Shown in pieces: positions 1 through 9,407 of a stretch of DNA of 27,083 nt. The notes under the pieces are model-generated. The model searched no databases, was not told where the DNA came from, and saw nothing but the letters and a program-made list of their open reading frames with translations. Position numbers and translations under genes: made by a program. Source of the stretch: an uncultured Lachnospiraceae bacterium (GTDB taxonomy: Bacteria; Bacillota; Clostridia; Lachnospirales; Lachnospiraceae). The stretch's first letter is position 1. Every line of letters starts with the position of its first letter. The stretch lies in the NCBI GenBank assembly GCA_959022495.1, contig CAUEYX010000040.1:1-27083 (forward strand), in the 5' to 3' direction.

Positions 1-3000
1 CTGCCTGTCCGGCCTCCACGTACTTACTCAGATCGATCAGTTCTGTCAGCTCCAGGGCCATCTCAAGGTCCGTCTTATCCGCCGCCTTCATATTCAGCGC
101 GTGGATGGCAAACATCAGATCTTTTGCCGCGTCCAGCACTTCCTCTCTCGTGGCATCCTCATCTGCCATCACTGCCTCGCCTTTGGCGATGGCGTCTGTA
201 AACAGCTGCTGAATGGATTCCACCAGCCCGCTGACGGTTCCGTCCTCCACATAGCCTTTCGCCTGGTTCAGGAAATACTCCAGGTTCTTCTTACTTACCG
301 GCGTGGACGGGTCTTCCGTATCATCCGCCGGCACGAGCACTTCTGTCGCCGCATTCACCGCTTCGATCACCGCATCCACCGCTTCCGGCGTGTCCAGCCC
401 GTCCAGGGAGATCTGCGCCAGCTTATCTCTGAACTCCTGATAACTTTCCGCCGTGTAGTTCTCAGCGGGCAGCGCGGCCGCCTTATTGTAGGCGTCCACG
501 GCATCCTGCGGCACTGTAAGCACATGATTCTCAATCTCTGCCTGCTGGTCAAGAATATTCTGCTTATACTGGAGCATGTCTGACACACTGATCTGCTCCT
601 CCCCGTCTGCTGTCATAGCCAGGCAGTCTTCCAGCATTGTTTTCAGGCTGTTATAGAAGCTCTCATCCACATTGCCGTTATGGGAGCCGCCCTCGTACTG
701 TGAAAGCTCGTCCATCGCTGCCTGGGCATACTCTCTGAGCTCAGCGTTTGGAGCCGCGTATACTTCAAATTCATAGAGGCTTCCGCTGTATGACTGGCCG
801 TTCCCTGTATTTTTCCAGCGCTGAAGCTGTACATATTTCACATAACGCGCGTTCACCGGGTCCACAAATACCTTCTGCACGCCCGGAGCCGCGCCGGAAT
901 GCGATGCGAACGACTGATCTTCAAAGCTGTATACATCTGTATATTCCTCTCCGTCTTCGGATACCTGGATCTGATACTTCGGCACCTGGGATTCATAATT
1001 CAGCACAAAGTCAGAAATTGTCTTCACACTGCCCAGATCGACCAGGAGCCACTGCTCATCCGCTGTCTTTCCGAAGGATACGCGGGAAGTACTGGATACG
1101 ATCCCATCCACTGCCAGATCCGCGGTAAACCGTCCGTCTGACACCTCAAGACTGGAGACTTCCACATCTTTGTTCAGCGCCAAATTATCTCTGGAAGCAA
1201 TATGCAGGATTCCGCCCACTTCTTCTTCCGTCATCGCGTAATTATAAACTTCCAGATCGTCAATCCTTCCCGCCGCACTTCCGAGGATCTTCTCAAAGGT
1301 CATAATCATCGTACTGCTCTGCTGGGTCTTGCCGCCGATCGTACTGTCCATCAGCTTCGCGGTCCCCATGCTCTCCCCGTTTACATACAGCGTCGTGTTT
1401 TTCTGATCACACACAAATGTCAGCGTTACCCACTCATTTTCCGGCATCTCATAGTCAAAGCTGAACCGATATGCCCCGCGTTTGAAACCGAAACTGCCCG
1501 TTCCATCGATATTGGCATAGACGGTTCCGTCATTTCCACTAAAGAGAACCGTGTTCTCGCTGATTGCCTCAAGATTCATTTTCACGGATACCGTGTACGG
1601 ATAACCGATGCTGCTAAACGGCAGGGTGATGTATCCGCCTTCTGAAACTACGGCCGCTCCGTTTTCCACCTTGGCATCTGTAAACGAGGCGTCGTACCCG
1701 TTTACCGTGCTGTCGCTGCCATCTTCCGTAAAGGAATAAGACGCCACGCAGTCTCCCTCGCTGTCCACCACTCTCCCCGGATTCGCGTTCGGGACTTTGC
1801 CTTCCAGCGCGGACACTCTCTGCTCAAATTCTTCATATGTCTGGTCATCCTGCTTCTCGCCGAACCAGGTCTTTTCTGCTACCAGAGCCACGCCTTCCTT
1901 GAACCGGTCATACACATCAAACCATGAGAATCCCGTTTTGAAGGATGTCATATCGTTCCACAGACAGAACTCCGCGCCCTTTGTCTGGGGATGTGCCACA
2001 GGCATGATCGTCTCTCCCAGAGGATTACGCCCGGACTTAAAGTTATTTACTTCAAAGTTATTATATAATTTCTCTACGTCAAGACGGTCCGGGTACCCGG
2101 CGTTTCCGGACGGCACAATATAGAGCCAGCCGCCGTATGTATTAATGATGTCATATCCGGCGTCATACATCTCATGGACATCAGCCCAGTACGGCGCCCA
2201 CAGGTTCATCACCGCATCGTTTGACACCGGTGTGCTGCCGTTAAATCCATTCTTTCCAAGAGACGCCCAGAGCCTTGTCTGATATCCCTTCTCATTGACA
2301 TAATTGATGAAATGGTCCGTCCACTTCCTCATCTGCTCCCCGTACTGCTTATCATACTCATCCGTCCCGATATGGAAGTATTCACTCTGGATCACCGGAT
2401 CGGAGCCATCCAGATACTCATCGATCAGGTTCTCGATAATCTTCTGATTCGCCTCTCTCGCCTCGTCTGTCGTAATGTCCAGATATCCGGTCTTTAACAT
2501 CTGTACACCCTCTACATCACGGAAGCACTCTGAATGATACGGAGTGTCAATCTCTGTGATCACATCAAGACCATACTTCTTCATATCTTTCTGATACTGG
2601 CGGTACTCATCCTTTGTATAATATCCGTCATCAGCCACAATCTCAGGATACACTTCACTCTCCAGACGGAACGCGCTGTATCCGGAACCGGACCAGTAAT
2701 CATTGATGTGTACATGGGTTTCGTTCATCTTGAACCATGACATATACACGGTCATTTCTTCCAGATATTCCAGCGGGATATACATACGTCCCACATCAAT
2801 CATTCCCGCGCGGACTTCATATTTCGGATAATCCCTTGCGGTTCCTTTGGGCGCGTTATCCATTCCCTCATCCTGATATAGGATCTGAGTAATGGATGCG
2901 CCGCCGTAAGTCATGCCGGTCACTGTGGGCGACAGGATTGTCACATAGTCACTGATTGTAAGCAGATATCCTTCTTCGCCCAGCTCGTCCGCAGAACCTC

Positions 3001-4063
3001 CCGCCTGAAGATAGATATCTCCCCGCGCCGGTTCTGTGCCGTTCACAACGGGAATGTCAATCCCCAGCATCTGGTCAAAATAGGTCTTGATAACCTGCGC
3101 CGCTCCATCCATTGATGCATCTGCCACAACGATGCGGGAGTCCTCTGTCCTCGTGTAGACCCCGCTGCCGCCTTTCCACTCCCTGAGTCCGGGGAGCACA
3201 TTCGGCTTCGCATTATCTGTCTCCACGGTCTGATACTGCCCGGGGACCGTAATTTTTATATCGGCCTCTGACTCTGCCACATCTGTCTCATCCTCTGTGT
3301 TTACGACTTTATACAGCAGGTTTACATCCATATCCACCAGCGGCTTTACAATCGTGCCGTCCAGCTTCACCACCTGCTGATTATCGCTGCCGAACAGAGA
3401 GATCTCATACCCCTGCGGCACTTCCGGCAGAATCAGGGAGCTTCCATCCTCCGATATCTGCGGTGCTTCTCCATTTAAAGATGCCAGCACGTCCTCCGCG
3501 CTCTCCATCTTATTCTGCGCGTAGACTTCCAGCTCATAGATAGAATATCCATAATTCGCTGTCTTTGGTTCCTGACAGTCAATCCGGATATAACGCGCGT
3601 TTTCAATCCCCAGATCTCTCCATGTCTGCTTTCCGGCTTCCGAAGCAGTACACTCTTCCGCGGTCTCAAATGTGTCTCCGTCCACTGAGAACTGGATTTC
3701 ATACTTCGTGGCAAATGCTGCCTCCCAGTAGATATCAACCTGCTCTACCGGAGTTTCCACGCCCAGGTCTACCAGGAGCCACTGCTCCTTTGTTCCCTTA
3801 TCCGTGTTATCGTCATTGGTTGTTCCCGTAGCGCGTTTGGAGCTCCATCTGGAATCACTTCCAGAAGTATCTCCATCAACTGCTTTGTCCGGGGTCCATA
3901 CTCTGTCCGGGTAAGAACTGGACGCTGTCGCTGTCTTGCCCAGCGCCAGGTTCTCATTCGACGCTGCCCTGGCCGTCACTGCCAGAGAAGGCACCATGCC
4001 AGCCGTGAGCATAAGCGACAGAACCGCTGCCCCGAGACGCTTCCATACTTTTACTCGTTTCAC
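1..4063 (-). CDS. Secreted GH20 beta-N-acetylhexosaminidase / lacto-N-biosidase, multidomain, 3' end cut by window edge
   Basis: The gene runs off the left edge, leaving 1354 residues. It starts at GTG (4063-4061), 8 nt after a perfect AGGAGG; no better in-frame start exists. Domains in order: a signal peptide (about 1-33, cleavage near ARA/ASN); an F5/8-type carbohydrate-binding domain (about 35-185); an atrophied bacterial Ig-like domain (about 190-283); a GH20b-type N-terminal domain and then the GH20 barrel (about 290-760); a LamG/concanavalin-like domain (about 761-948); a second F5/8 domain (about 953-1105); and helical FIVAR sequence to the edge. The GH20 Asp-Glu pair is D568-E569 in HIGTDEYDK, preceded by KMNETHVHIND and EIDTPYHS. 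In this family the Asp orients the substrate N-acetyl group and the Glu is the acid/base. It should release GlcNAc/GalNAc or lacto-N-biose from non-reducing ends outside the cell. Sequence alone does not separate hexosaminidase from lacto-N-biosidase. By analogy with its neighbours, the missing 3' end probably encodes more FIVAR sequence, a linker and a surface anchor. Confidence 0.9.
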   Translation of the reverse strand, partial: MKRVKVWKRLGAAVLSLMLTAGMVPSLAVTARAASNENLALGKTATASSSYPDRVWTPDKAVDGDTSGSDSRWSSKRATGTTNDDNTDKGTKEQWLLVDLGVETPVEQVDIYWEAAFATKYEIQFSVDGDTFETAEECTASEAGKQTWRDLGIENARYIRIDCQEPKTANYGYSIYELEVYAQNKMESAEDVLASLNGEAPQISEDGSSLILPEVPQGYEISLFGSDNQQVVKLDGTIVKPLVDMDVNLLYKVVNTEDETDVAESEADIKITVPGQYQTVETDNAKPNVLPGLREWKGGSGVYTRTEDSRIVVADASMDGAAQVIKTYFDQMLGIDIPVVNGTEPARGDIYLQAGGSADELGEEGYLLTISDYVTILSPTVTGMTYGGASITQILYQDEGMDNAPKGTARDYPKYEVRAGMIDVGRMYIPLEYLEEMTVYMSWFKMNETHVHINDYWSGSGYSAFRLESEVYPEIVADDGYYTKDEYRQYQKDMKKYGLDVITEIDTPYHSECFRDVEGVQMLKTGYLDITTDEAREANQKIIENLIDEYLDGSDPVIQSEYFHIGTDEYDKQYGEQMRKWTDHFINYVNEKGYQTRLWASLGKNGFNGSTPVSNDAVMNLWAPYWADVHEMYDAGYDIINTYGGWLYIVPSGNAGYPDRLDVEKLYNNFEVNNFKSGRNPLGETIMPVAHPQTKGAEFCLWNDMTSFKTGFSWFDVYDRFKEGVALVAEKTWFGEKQDDQTYEEFEQRVSALEGKVPNANPGRVVDSEGDCVASYSFTEDGSDSTVNGYDASFTDAKVENGAAVVSEGGYITLPFSSIGYPYTVSVKMNLEAISENTVLFSGNDGTVYANIDGTGSFGFKRGAYRFSFDYEMPENEWVTLTFVCDQKNTTLYVNGESMGTAKLMDSTIGGKTQQSSTMIMTFEKILGSAAGRIDDLEVYNYAMTEEEVGGILHIASRDNLALNKDVEVSSLEVSDGRFTADLAVDGIVSSTSRVSFGKTADEQWLLVDLGSVKTISDFVLNYESQVPKYQIQVSEDGEEYTDVYSFEDQSFASHSGAAPGVQKVFVDPVNARYVKYVQLQRWKNTGNGQSYSGSLYEFEVYAAPNAELREYAQAAMDELSQYEGGSHNGNVDESFYNSLKTMLEDCLAMTADGEEQISVSDMLQYKQNILDQQAEIENHVLTVPQDAVDAYNKAAALPAENYTAESYQEFRDKLAQISLDGLDTPEAVDAVIEAVNAATEVLVPADDTEDPSTPVSKKNLEYFLNQAKGYVEDGTVSGLVESIQQLFTDAIAKGEAVMADEDATREEVLDAAKDLMFAIHALNMKAADKTDLEMALELTELIDLSKYVEAGQA

Positions 4064-4071
4064 TCTTCTCT

Positions 4072-4077
4072 CCTCCT
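4072..4077 (-). promoter_or_regulatory. Ribosome binding site fixing the GTG start of the GH20 gene
   Basis: On the minus strand AGGAGG lies 8 nt before GTG at 4063. The encoded product then begins with a basic stretch and hydrophobic core typical of a signal peptide. An in-frame TTG further upstream overlaps the region before the AGGAGG and cannot use it. Confidence 0.8.
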
Positions 4078-4138
4078 GGTTCAATTTCTATCTCCTTTTA
4101 TTTTACCTATACAGAATTTATTCTTCCATCTTATTTTC

Positions 4139-4162
4139 CGACATTATTTGAAAAAAATGTCG
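4139..4162. promoter_or_regulatory. 24-bp inverted repeat CGACAT-N12-ATGTCG upstream of GH20 (putative operator/promoter)
   Basis: The arms are perfect 6-bp inverted repeats separated by 12 nt, with the inner edge 76 bp before the GH20 start codon. The same arrangement with an identical 12-nt spacer lies before GH95b, and a degenerate one before GH95a. On the minus strand the upstream flank is A-rich, and a -10-like GAAAAT follows immediately after TGTCG. It would fit a dimeric regulator site overlapping the promoter; the regulator is not in the window. Confidence 0.55.
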
Positions 4163-4201
4163 TTTTTTTATTCTTTCACTGCGTAACTTTCCTGTGTATA
4201 A

Positions 4202-4234
4202 GAAAAAGACGGCGCGCCTCATACGCTGCCGTCT
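4202..4234 (-). terminator. Rho-independent terminator of the GH95a gene
   Basis: On the minus strand a 7-bp stem AGACGGC/GCCGTCT, with a further GCG/CGC pairing inside, is followed at once by a run of five U plus CUU. It lies about 50 bp past the GH95a stop, so GH95a and GH20 are probably separate transcripts. Confidence 0.75.
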
Positions 4235-4282
4235 CTCTCTTATTTTCCAAAGACTGTTCGCCTCTGTATATCCTGATTGCTT

Positions 4283-7200
4283 TTAGAAGCCGGTTTTCCT
4301 TCTTCTCAGAAGTACTACTGCTGCTGCCGCTGCCGCAAGCACGAGCGTTACACCCGCTGCCACTGCAGAAGTGCTGTCTCCGGTCTGAACAGCTCCGCTG
4401 TTCTTATTCTGAGACTGTCCGGCAGTTGTACCTCCCTGTCCGCCGGTGTTTCCGCTGTCTCCACCCGGATTCTGCGGATTGTCTGTATCGTCACTGCCCG
4501 GATTCTGCGGGTCATCTGTATCGTCGCCGCCCGGATTCTCCGGTTCGCCACTCTGCTTTTTCTCAAGGCCTTCGTACGCTGCCTGAAGTGCATCCACCGC
4601 ATCGTCTACCTTGGCCTGATCATCCACGGACAATGTCTCGTCCAAATAGATGCTGTTCGCTGCCGCGAATGCCGTTCGGAACACAGCCACACTCTCTTCC
4701 GTATATACGGTCAGGTCCAGACCTTCCATCTGGCTGATCAGCTGTTCAAGCACAGACTTGTCGGCCTTCAGCCTCAGAGCCGCAATCGCATCTACAAGTG
4801 CATCCCAAGCACTGTCAACTTCATCCTGGAACGCGTCTCCGTCTGCCAGCACTTCTTTTGCTTTCAGAAGAGCATCCTTAAATTCTGCCTGTCCCTCTTC
4901 CACATACTGGGTCAGGTCGATCATATCTCCGAGTTCAACTGCCATCTCAAGGTCTGTCTTGTCTGCCGCTTTCATATCCAGTGCCTGAATCGCGTACATC
5001 AGTTTCGCGGCCGCGTTGACGACTTCTTTTCTTGTGGCATTCTCGTCTGCCATCACCGCGTCGCCTTCCGCGATCGCCTCCTCGAAGAGTTTCTGTACAG
5101 ACTCGATGCAGCCTGCAACAGTTCCATCCTCTACATAACCTTTGGCCTGATTCAGGAAATACTCCAGCGTTCTCTTGCTCACCGGCTGAGATGCGCTGAC
5201 TTTCTGCAGTTCATCCATCAGAGCCTTATAAGTCCGGTCGATCGTATCCTGAGAAGATGCCGCGTTTTCATTTACAGCAACAGCATAATTATAGACTTCC
5301 ATGAAGCTGTTCTGTATTTCTTCCGGTGCCCCTGCGACTTCTCCGTTCTCGATAGCCGCCTCCGCCTGCGCGATCGCATTCTGAAGAGCCGACTTATCTG
5401 CCTCCTCGGTCTGCGTCTCTTCATACTTGTACAGTTCGAATTCGTAGATCGTCGGATTGACACCTGCCACGATGTTCAGCCGGAACTGGTCTGACGTCAC
5501 CGGCTCAAAGTTTCCTGTCCATTCTTTTGCGGATCCATTGCTTCCCATGGACTGGCCTGCCAGCGCCGCAGCCCACTGCGTGCCGTCCCAGTATTCGATG
5601 TTAAAGTTCGTGATAATGTTCCTGTCGGTCATGTTCATATTGTACTGCACGATGCCGGCTCCATCCACTGTGACCGGCTCAGCGAATTTCAGCTGCAGCC
5701 ACGCAGTGTATGTATTGTCAGGTGTCGCCCATCTGCTGGGTTCATTCCGATTGCCGTCAATTGCTTTCCATCCGCTGTATGACGCGCTGTACTGTGAAGA
5801 AACCGCTGCGTCCTGAGCGTCAGGCGCTACATTAATACGATCGCTTCCAGTACTATATACAGAAGTGAACACATCGCCCATCTGTCTTGTTCCACTGAAC
5901 AGGGCGGCTTTGACTGTCATCGTCTTTCCTGTCATTACGATAGGCTCCTCATAAACTGCTGAGAAGGACATCGGTTCATTGCCGTCTGTTGTATAGCGGA
6001 TCTGCAGATCATCAAACTTGCTGGAAAGAGTAATCTCATCTCCCGCGCTTATCGTTCCTGTTCCCGGTGAGAATGTCACCACGAGCTGGTCCGCCAGTCC
6101 GGAAAGCGCCGCGGAAGCTTCTTCCAGAGCCGTCTGCGCCGCGCTGTAATCAGCCTTTACCGCATCCGGATCTGCCAGTACTGCCGCCGCGCTGTCAAGC
6201 TGGCCGCGCAGTGCTGTTACAAGCTCCAAATAAACCGCCCACTCTTCATCCGGGTCTGCTGCCTGATAAACCGCGTCCGCTGCCACATATGCGTCTTTCA
6301 GCGCGATCGCTGCCCGTGCTGTATCACATGCAGCTGCCAGAGCCTTTGTCTGGTCATAATATTTGCTGCTGTCCTGATCTGCGATAATCTGCTCTGACTC
6401 TGTGATGCATGCATCCAGAACCGCTTTCGCCTCTGCAAGCACCTCATCTGTCATCTGAGCCGAAAGTTCTTTCGCCGCGTCAACCTGTGCCTGAAGCTTC
6501 ACCGGAGAACTGTTGAAGTCGATCACATAGGTCTGTCCCTCTTCTGTCGGGAAGGAGATCCTGTCATCTGACAGTTTTGTCACTTCCACAGGCGTTCCGT
6601 CTGCCGTCTTCACTTCGTACGCCGCAAGACCCGCGTACTCTCCTGTAAATGTTCCGCCGCTTCTGGATGTAACCGTAAAGCGGTCCGCAGAATTCTCTGA
6701 CCACTCCATGCCGATTACGAAGTTGCCCCTTGCGACCAGTCCCTGTACATTTCCTTCTGCCCAGGCTTCGGATACTGCCGGGAGGAACTGGGTATATCCA
6801 AGCTGGCTCTGAACCAGGGCCTCGGAGATTCCTGCTGTCAGTCCGTAGTTTCCGTCAATCTGATACGGCGGGTGGGAATCCAGGAAGTTGTCCAGGATGC
6901 CGTTCTTGTTGCCGGCAATCATTCCGCTGATCAGTTTGTATGTATTCTCACCGTTTCCGGTGCGCGCCCACATGTTCAGCTTATGGGCCTTGGACCATCC
7001 GGTTCCTGCCGGGCCTACTTCGCCGGCGCTTCCTCTCTCGTCACGGATCTCCAGGGTCCGGATGGCCGCTTCCATCCACTCCTCGTTGTCTTTATTGATC
7101 AGAGTTCCCGGATACAGCCCGATCAGCTGGGAGGTATGGCGGTGGAGTGATCCCTGGTTCGCGCTTCCGCCCGCGCCAAAGTTCGGGATGCTCACTTCCG

Positions 7201-9160
7201 CAAGGTCTCCAGCCTGTGCCTTTCCTGTGGTTGTCTCTTCGTACCACTCTTTTACCTGTCCCTCATCGCCGATAATGATGGGATTGAGCTGGCTCTGGGT
7301 CTCTTTCCACGCTTCTCTCTCATCCGCGTCCACGCCCAGCGTCTCGGATGCCTCGATTGCCATCTCATACAGCTCCCATACAAGGGACTGGTCATAGGTC
7401 GTACCGTTGGTAGTCGGTCCCTGCTCCGCTGAGAAGGACGGCCCTACCACCAGACGGTCCTGATAGTCGCTCCACCAGAGGAATCCATCCCAGAAGTTGG
7501 TCATCTCCTTGAGCATCGGATAAATGGTATCCTCCAGTACTTTCGTATCCTGTGTATACAGGTACTGGTCATATACATTCTGGAGTGCCCAGGAAGATCC
7601 GGTCACGTTCCAGCCGTATTCCTGTCCTCCAAAGGGTGCTGTACATCCGAATGGGTTGTTCTGGGTATTTACCAGGAAGCCGTTTCCTTCCCCAATCGGA
7701 GTATTGATCACATCGTCTGTCTTCTGTGCCGCCGAACGCTCTGCTGTCACACGTCCCGGCTGCACCAGGGATTCCACATAATCGGTAAATACTGATCCGC
7801 ATTCCGCCAGGTTCGTCTGGTATGCCGGCCAGTAGTTCATCTGCACGTTGACATTAAAGTGGAAGTCCGCGCCCCAGTAGGAACCTGCGCTCCCGATCAT
7901 CCAGATGCCGCACAGGTTGCTGGGAAGCTCATCTCCTTCCCTGGATGCTGCGATGGTAAGGTAACGGCCGAACTGGAAGACCATCTCTTCCAGCACATGG
8001 TCATGGTTCCCCTTCCGGTAGTCCGCCATCATCTCATTGATGGGCTTCTGCGCGCACTCGCCGCCCAGGTCGATCTCCACACGCCCGAACAGTTCGGAAT
8101 AATCCGCCACATGGTCCGCGCGCAGATCGTCATAGCTCTTCCCCGCTGCCGCGTCCACCGTCTCCGCCAGGGACGCGCTCAGCTCCTCCGCGGTCTCCCC
8201 TGTACGGTAATCCGGGTATTCGTTCTTATAATCGGTGTCTGTAGAATAAACGATGGTCACCGCGTCCGCGTTCTCCACGGTGACGGTGCCGTCATCATTA
8301 TCTTTGATGGTTCCGCCTTCGTTTACGATCTGCGCCTGCATCTCGCACTTCATCTGGTTGTCACTCACCTGGCCTGCCAGCGTGATCTTCCCGTCTTCCG
8401 CCTTCTTCGTCGTTGTCAGTCCGGAAGCCGCCTGTACGGACGCTGTAAAAGAAATCTTTCCACTCTCAGACGCCGTCAGTCTCGTTACAACTGCTTTGTC
8501 CGGATGGCTGGCAAAGTATTCCCTCTCATAGTGCACGCCCTGATAATCGTAGTTTACAGACGAAATGCCTGTGCGCATATCCAGGTCCCTGACATAATTG
8601 TCCACGTTGTCATTCGTTACGCCAGTGGCTGAGAAATCCAGGTACAGGTCACCGAAATCCTGGTACTGTCCCATACCGTTTCCGTCGCCCCACACTTCTG
8701 AGACAGTGGATGTCCCCTGGGGGAACACCGATGTGGTATGGTTGTCCAGCTTCTGCCGGATTGCCTCCAGCTGCTCCTCTGTCACTGCAGTATCCCGGTT
8801 GCCGCCGTCATAATTCGGACGGCTCTCACTGGGACCGCCGCGCCACAGTGTTTTCTCATTAAAATGGATCTGGTCATTGGCCACCTGACCGAACAGGATG
8901 CCTCCCGTCTTCCCATTCCCGATCACCAGGGAGCTGTTCTCCCAGTCAGACCTCGTCCCGGGGGATGTGTACCACATCCGCAGCTTATTGCCGTCTGCCA
9001 TGGGCTTGTTCGACGCGTCCGCGCTGTACTGGACAGATGCTGTACCGGCATCCGTATTGTCTGCCGTATTATCTGCTGCGTAGACAGGCGCGGCCGTAAT
9101 AGCCATTTGTCCTGCCAGCGCCAGCGCCAGCACGGCATTGAACCGCTTCTTCTGCTTCAT
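4283..9160 (-). CDS. Secreted, surface-anchored GH95 alpha-L-fucosidase (GH95a)
   Basis: This is a 1625-residue protein. ATG at 9160 is chosen because AAAGGAGGAG lies just before it and a signal peptide follows (about 1-28, cleavage near VYA/ADN); a 60-residue upstream extension in the same frame runs through the promoter. Domains: a GH95 N-terminal beta-sandwich (about 55-310), an alpha/alpha barrel (about 340-800) and a GH95 C-terminal sandwich to about 885. Then come helices, a CHB_HEX_C-like domain (about 1026-1102), an F5/8 carbohydrate-binding domain (about 1108-1246), FIVAR repeats (about 1325-1536), a PQNPG-repeat linker, TGD (1593-1595), a membrane helix and RRRK. By alignment with B. 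bifidum AfcA (N421, N423, E566, D766) the catalytic residues are N436, N438, E579 and D769 with nearly the same spacing. It should hydrolyse terminal alpha-1,2-fucose with inversion. The segment just before the NVN motif (CGIWMIGSAGSYWGAD) departs from the usual GH95 sequence, so linkage preference may differ. Confidence 0.92.
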   Translation of the reverse strand: MKQKKRFNAVLALALAGQMAITAAPVYAADNTADNTDAGTASVQYSADASNKPMADGNKLRMWYTSPGTRSDWENSSLVIGNGKTGGILFGQVANDQIHFNEKTLWRGGPSESRPNYDGGNRDTAVTEEQLEAIRQKLDNHTTSVFPQGTSTVSEVWGDGNGMGQYQDFGDLYLDFSATGVTNDNVDNYVRDLDMRTGISSVNYDYQGVHYEREYFASHPDKAVVTRLTASESGKISFTASVQAASGLTTTKKAEDGKITLAGQVSDNQMKCEMQAQIVNEGGTIKDNDDGTVTVENADAVTIVYSTDTDYKNEYPDYRTGETAEELSASLAETVDAAAGKSYDDLRADHVADYSELFGRVEIDLGGECAQKPINEMMADYRKGNHDHVLEEMVFQFGRYLTIAASREGDELPSNLCGIWMIGSAGSYWGADFHFNVNVQMNYWPAYQTNLAECGSVFTDYVESLVQPGRVTAERSAAQKTDDVINTPIGEGNGFLVNTQNNPFGCTAPFGGQEYGWNVTGSSWALQNVYDQYLYTQDTKVLEDTIYPMLKEMTNFWDGFLWWSDYQDRLVVGPSFSAEQGPTTNGTTYDQSLVWELYEMAIEASETLGVDADEREAWKETQSQLNPIIIGDEGQVKEWYEETTTGKAQAGDLAEVSIPNFGAGGSANQGSLHRHTSQLIGLYPGTLINKDNEEWMEAAIRTLEIRDERGSAGEVGPAGTGWSKAHKLNMWARTGNGENTYKLISGMIAGNKNGILDNFLDSHPPYQIDGNYGLTAGISEALVQSQLGYTQFLPAVSEAWAEGNVQGLVARGNFVIGMEWSENSADRFTVTSRSGGTFTGEYAGLAAYEVKTADGTPVEVTKLSDDRISFPTEEGQTYVIDFNSSPVKLQAQVDAAKELSAQMTDEVLAEAKAVLDACITESEQIIADQDSSKYYDQTKALAAACDTARAAIALKDAYVAADAVYQAADPDEEWAVYLELVTALRGQLDSAAAVLADPDAVKADYSAAQTALEEASAALSGLADQLVVTFSPGTGTISAGDEITLSSKFDDLQIRYTTDGNEPMSFSAVYEEPIVMTGKTMTVKAALFSGTRQMGDVFTSVYSTGSDRINVAPDAQDAAVSSQYSASYSGWKAIDGNRNEPSRWATPDNTYTAWLQLKFAEPVTVDGAGIVQYNMNMTDRNIITNFNIEYWDGTQWAAALAGQSMGSNGSAKEWTGNFEPVTSDQFRLNIVAGVNPTIYEFELYKYEETQTEEADKSALQNAIAQAEAAIENGEVAGAPEEIQNSFMEVYNYAVAVNENAASSQDTIDRTYKALMDELQKVSASQPVSKRTLEYFLNQAKGYVEDGTVAGCIESVQKLFEEAIAEGDAVMADENATRKEVVNAAAKLMYAIQALDMKAADKTDLEMAVELGDMIDLTQYVEEGQAEFKDALLKAKEVLADGDAFQDEVDSAWDALVDAIAALRLKADKSVLEQLISQMEGLDLTVYTEESVAVFRTAFAAANSIYLDETLSVDDQAKVDDAVDALQAAYEGLEKKQSGEPENPGGDDTDDPQNPGSDDTDNPQNPGGDSGNTGGQGGTTAGQSQNKNSGAVQTGDSTSAVAAGVTLVLAAAAAAVVLLRRRKTGF
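4462..4543 (-). repeat. 33-bp imperfect tandem repeat encoding the Pro/Asp/Gly wall-spanning linker of GH95a
   Basis: About two and a half units encode PxNPG plus acidic residues, each unit 11 codons long. They lie between the last FIVAR module and the TGD anchor. Such linkers typically span the cell wall; unit number could vary between strains. Confidence 0.6.
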
Positions 9161-9168
9161 AAATACTT

Positions 9169-9178
9169 CTCCTCCTTT
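9169..9178 (-). promoter_or_regulatory. Ribosome binding site fixing the GH95a start
   Basis: On the minus strand AAAGGAGGAG lies immediately upstream of ATG at 9160 with an 8-10 nt gap. It decides against the longer in-frame start at 9340, whose extra 60 residues would come from the intergenic promoter region and would bury the signal peptide. Confidence 0.85.
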
Positions 9179-9238
9179 ATTATATAGTTTTACATTATTT
9201 ATTATAACGCGAAACATAATGCTGTAACCAATATTATA

Positions 9239-9262
9239 CGACACATTTTCTAAATTTTGTAG
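9239..9262. promoter_or_regulatory. Degenerate copy of the CGACAT-N12-ATGTCG element upstream of GH95a
   Basis: On the plus strand CGACAC-N12-TTGTAG has the same 24-bp length and the same position (79 bp before the start codon) as the perfect copies before GH20 and GH95b, with three arm mismatches. On the minus strand it is followed directly by a consensus TATAAT. This gene may therefore depend less on the putative regulator. Confidence 0.4.
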
Positions 9263-9307
9263 TTTTTTCTCCTTTTTTTTGTTATATTTTTCTCCTATTT
9301 TCCATTT

Positions 9308-9346
9308 AAAAAGAGACAGTGTACATGGGTGTTCCAGCACACTGCC
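9308..9346 (-). terminator. Rho-independent terminator of the GH95b gene
   Basis: On the minus strand a 10-bp stem GGCAGTGTGC/GTACACTGTC with two G-U pairs is followed by UCUUUUU. It lies about 60 bp past the GH95b stop and upstream of the GH95a promoter region. Confidence 0.65.
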
Positions 9347-9407
9347 CTTTTATTTTCTGTTTATTTACATTTTATATAACGGATATTTCCTGGCACAGAC
9401 CGCCCTG

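Noticed and set aside
4277..5494. 405-codon plus-strand frame opposite the GH95a tail
   Set aside because: It is Cys/Arg/Leu/Ile-rich with no domain signature and lies antisense to well-supported FIVAR and linker coding sequence; it is a shadow of the codon bias on the other strand.
7859..8632. 257-codon plus-strand frame opposite the GH95a catalytic domain
   Set aside because: It overlaps clearly conserved GH95 sequence on the minus strand and shows no family features of its own.
9161..9340. N-terminal extension of GH95a starting at ATG 9340
   Set aside because: The 60 extra residues run through the AT-rich promoter and the putative operator. A strong ribosome binding site and a typical signal peptide mark the start at 9160.
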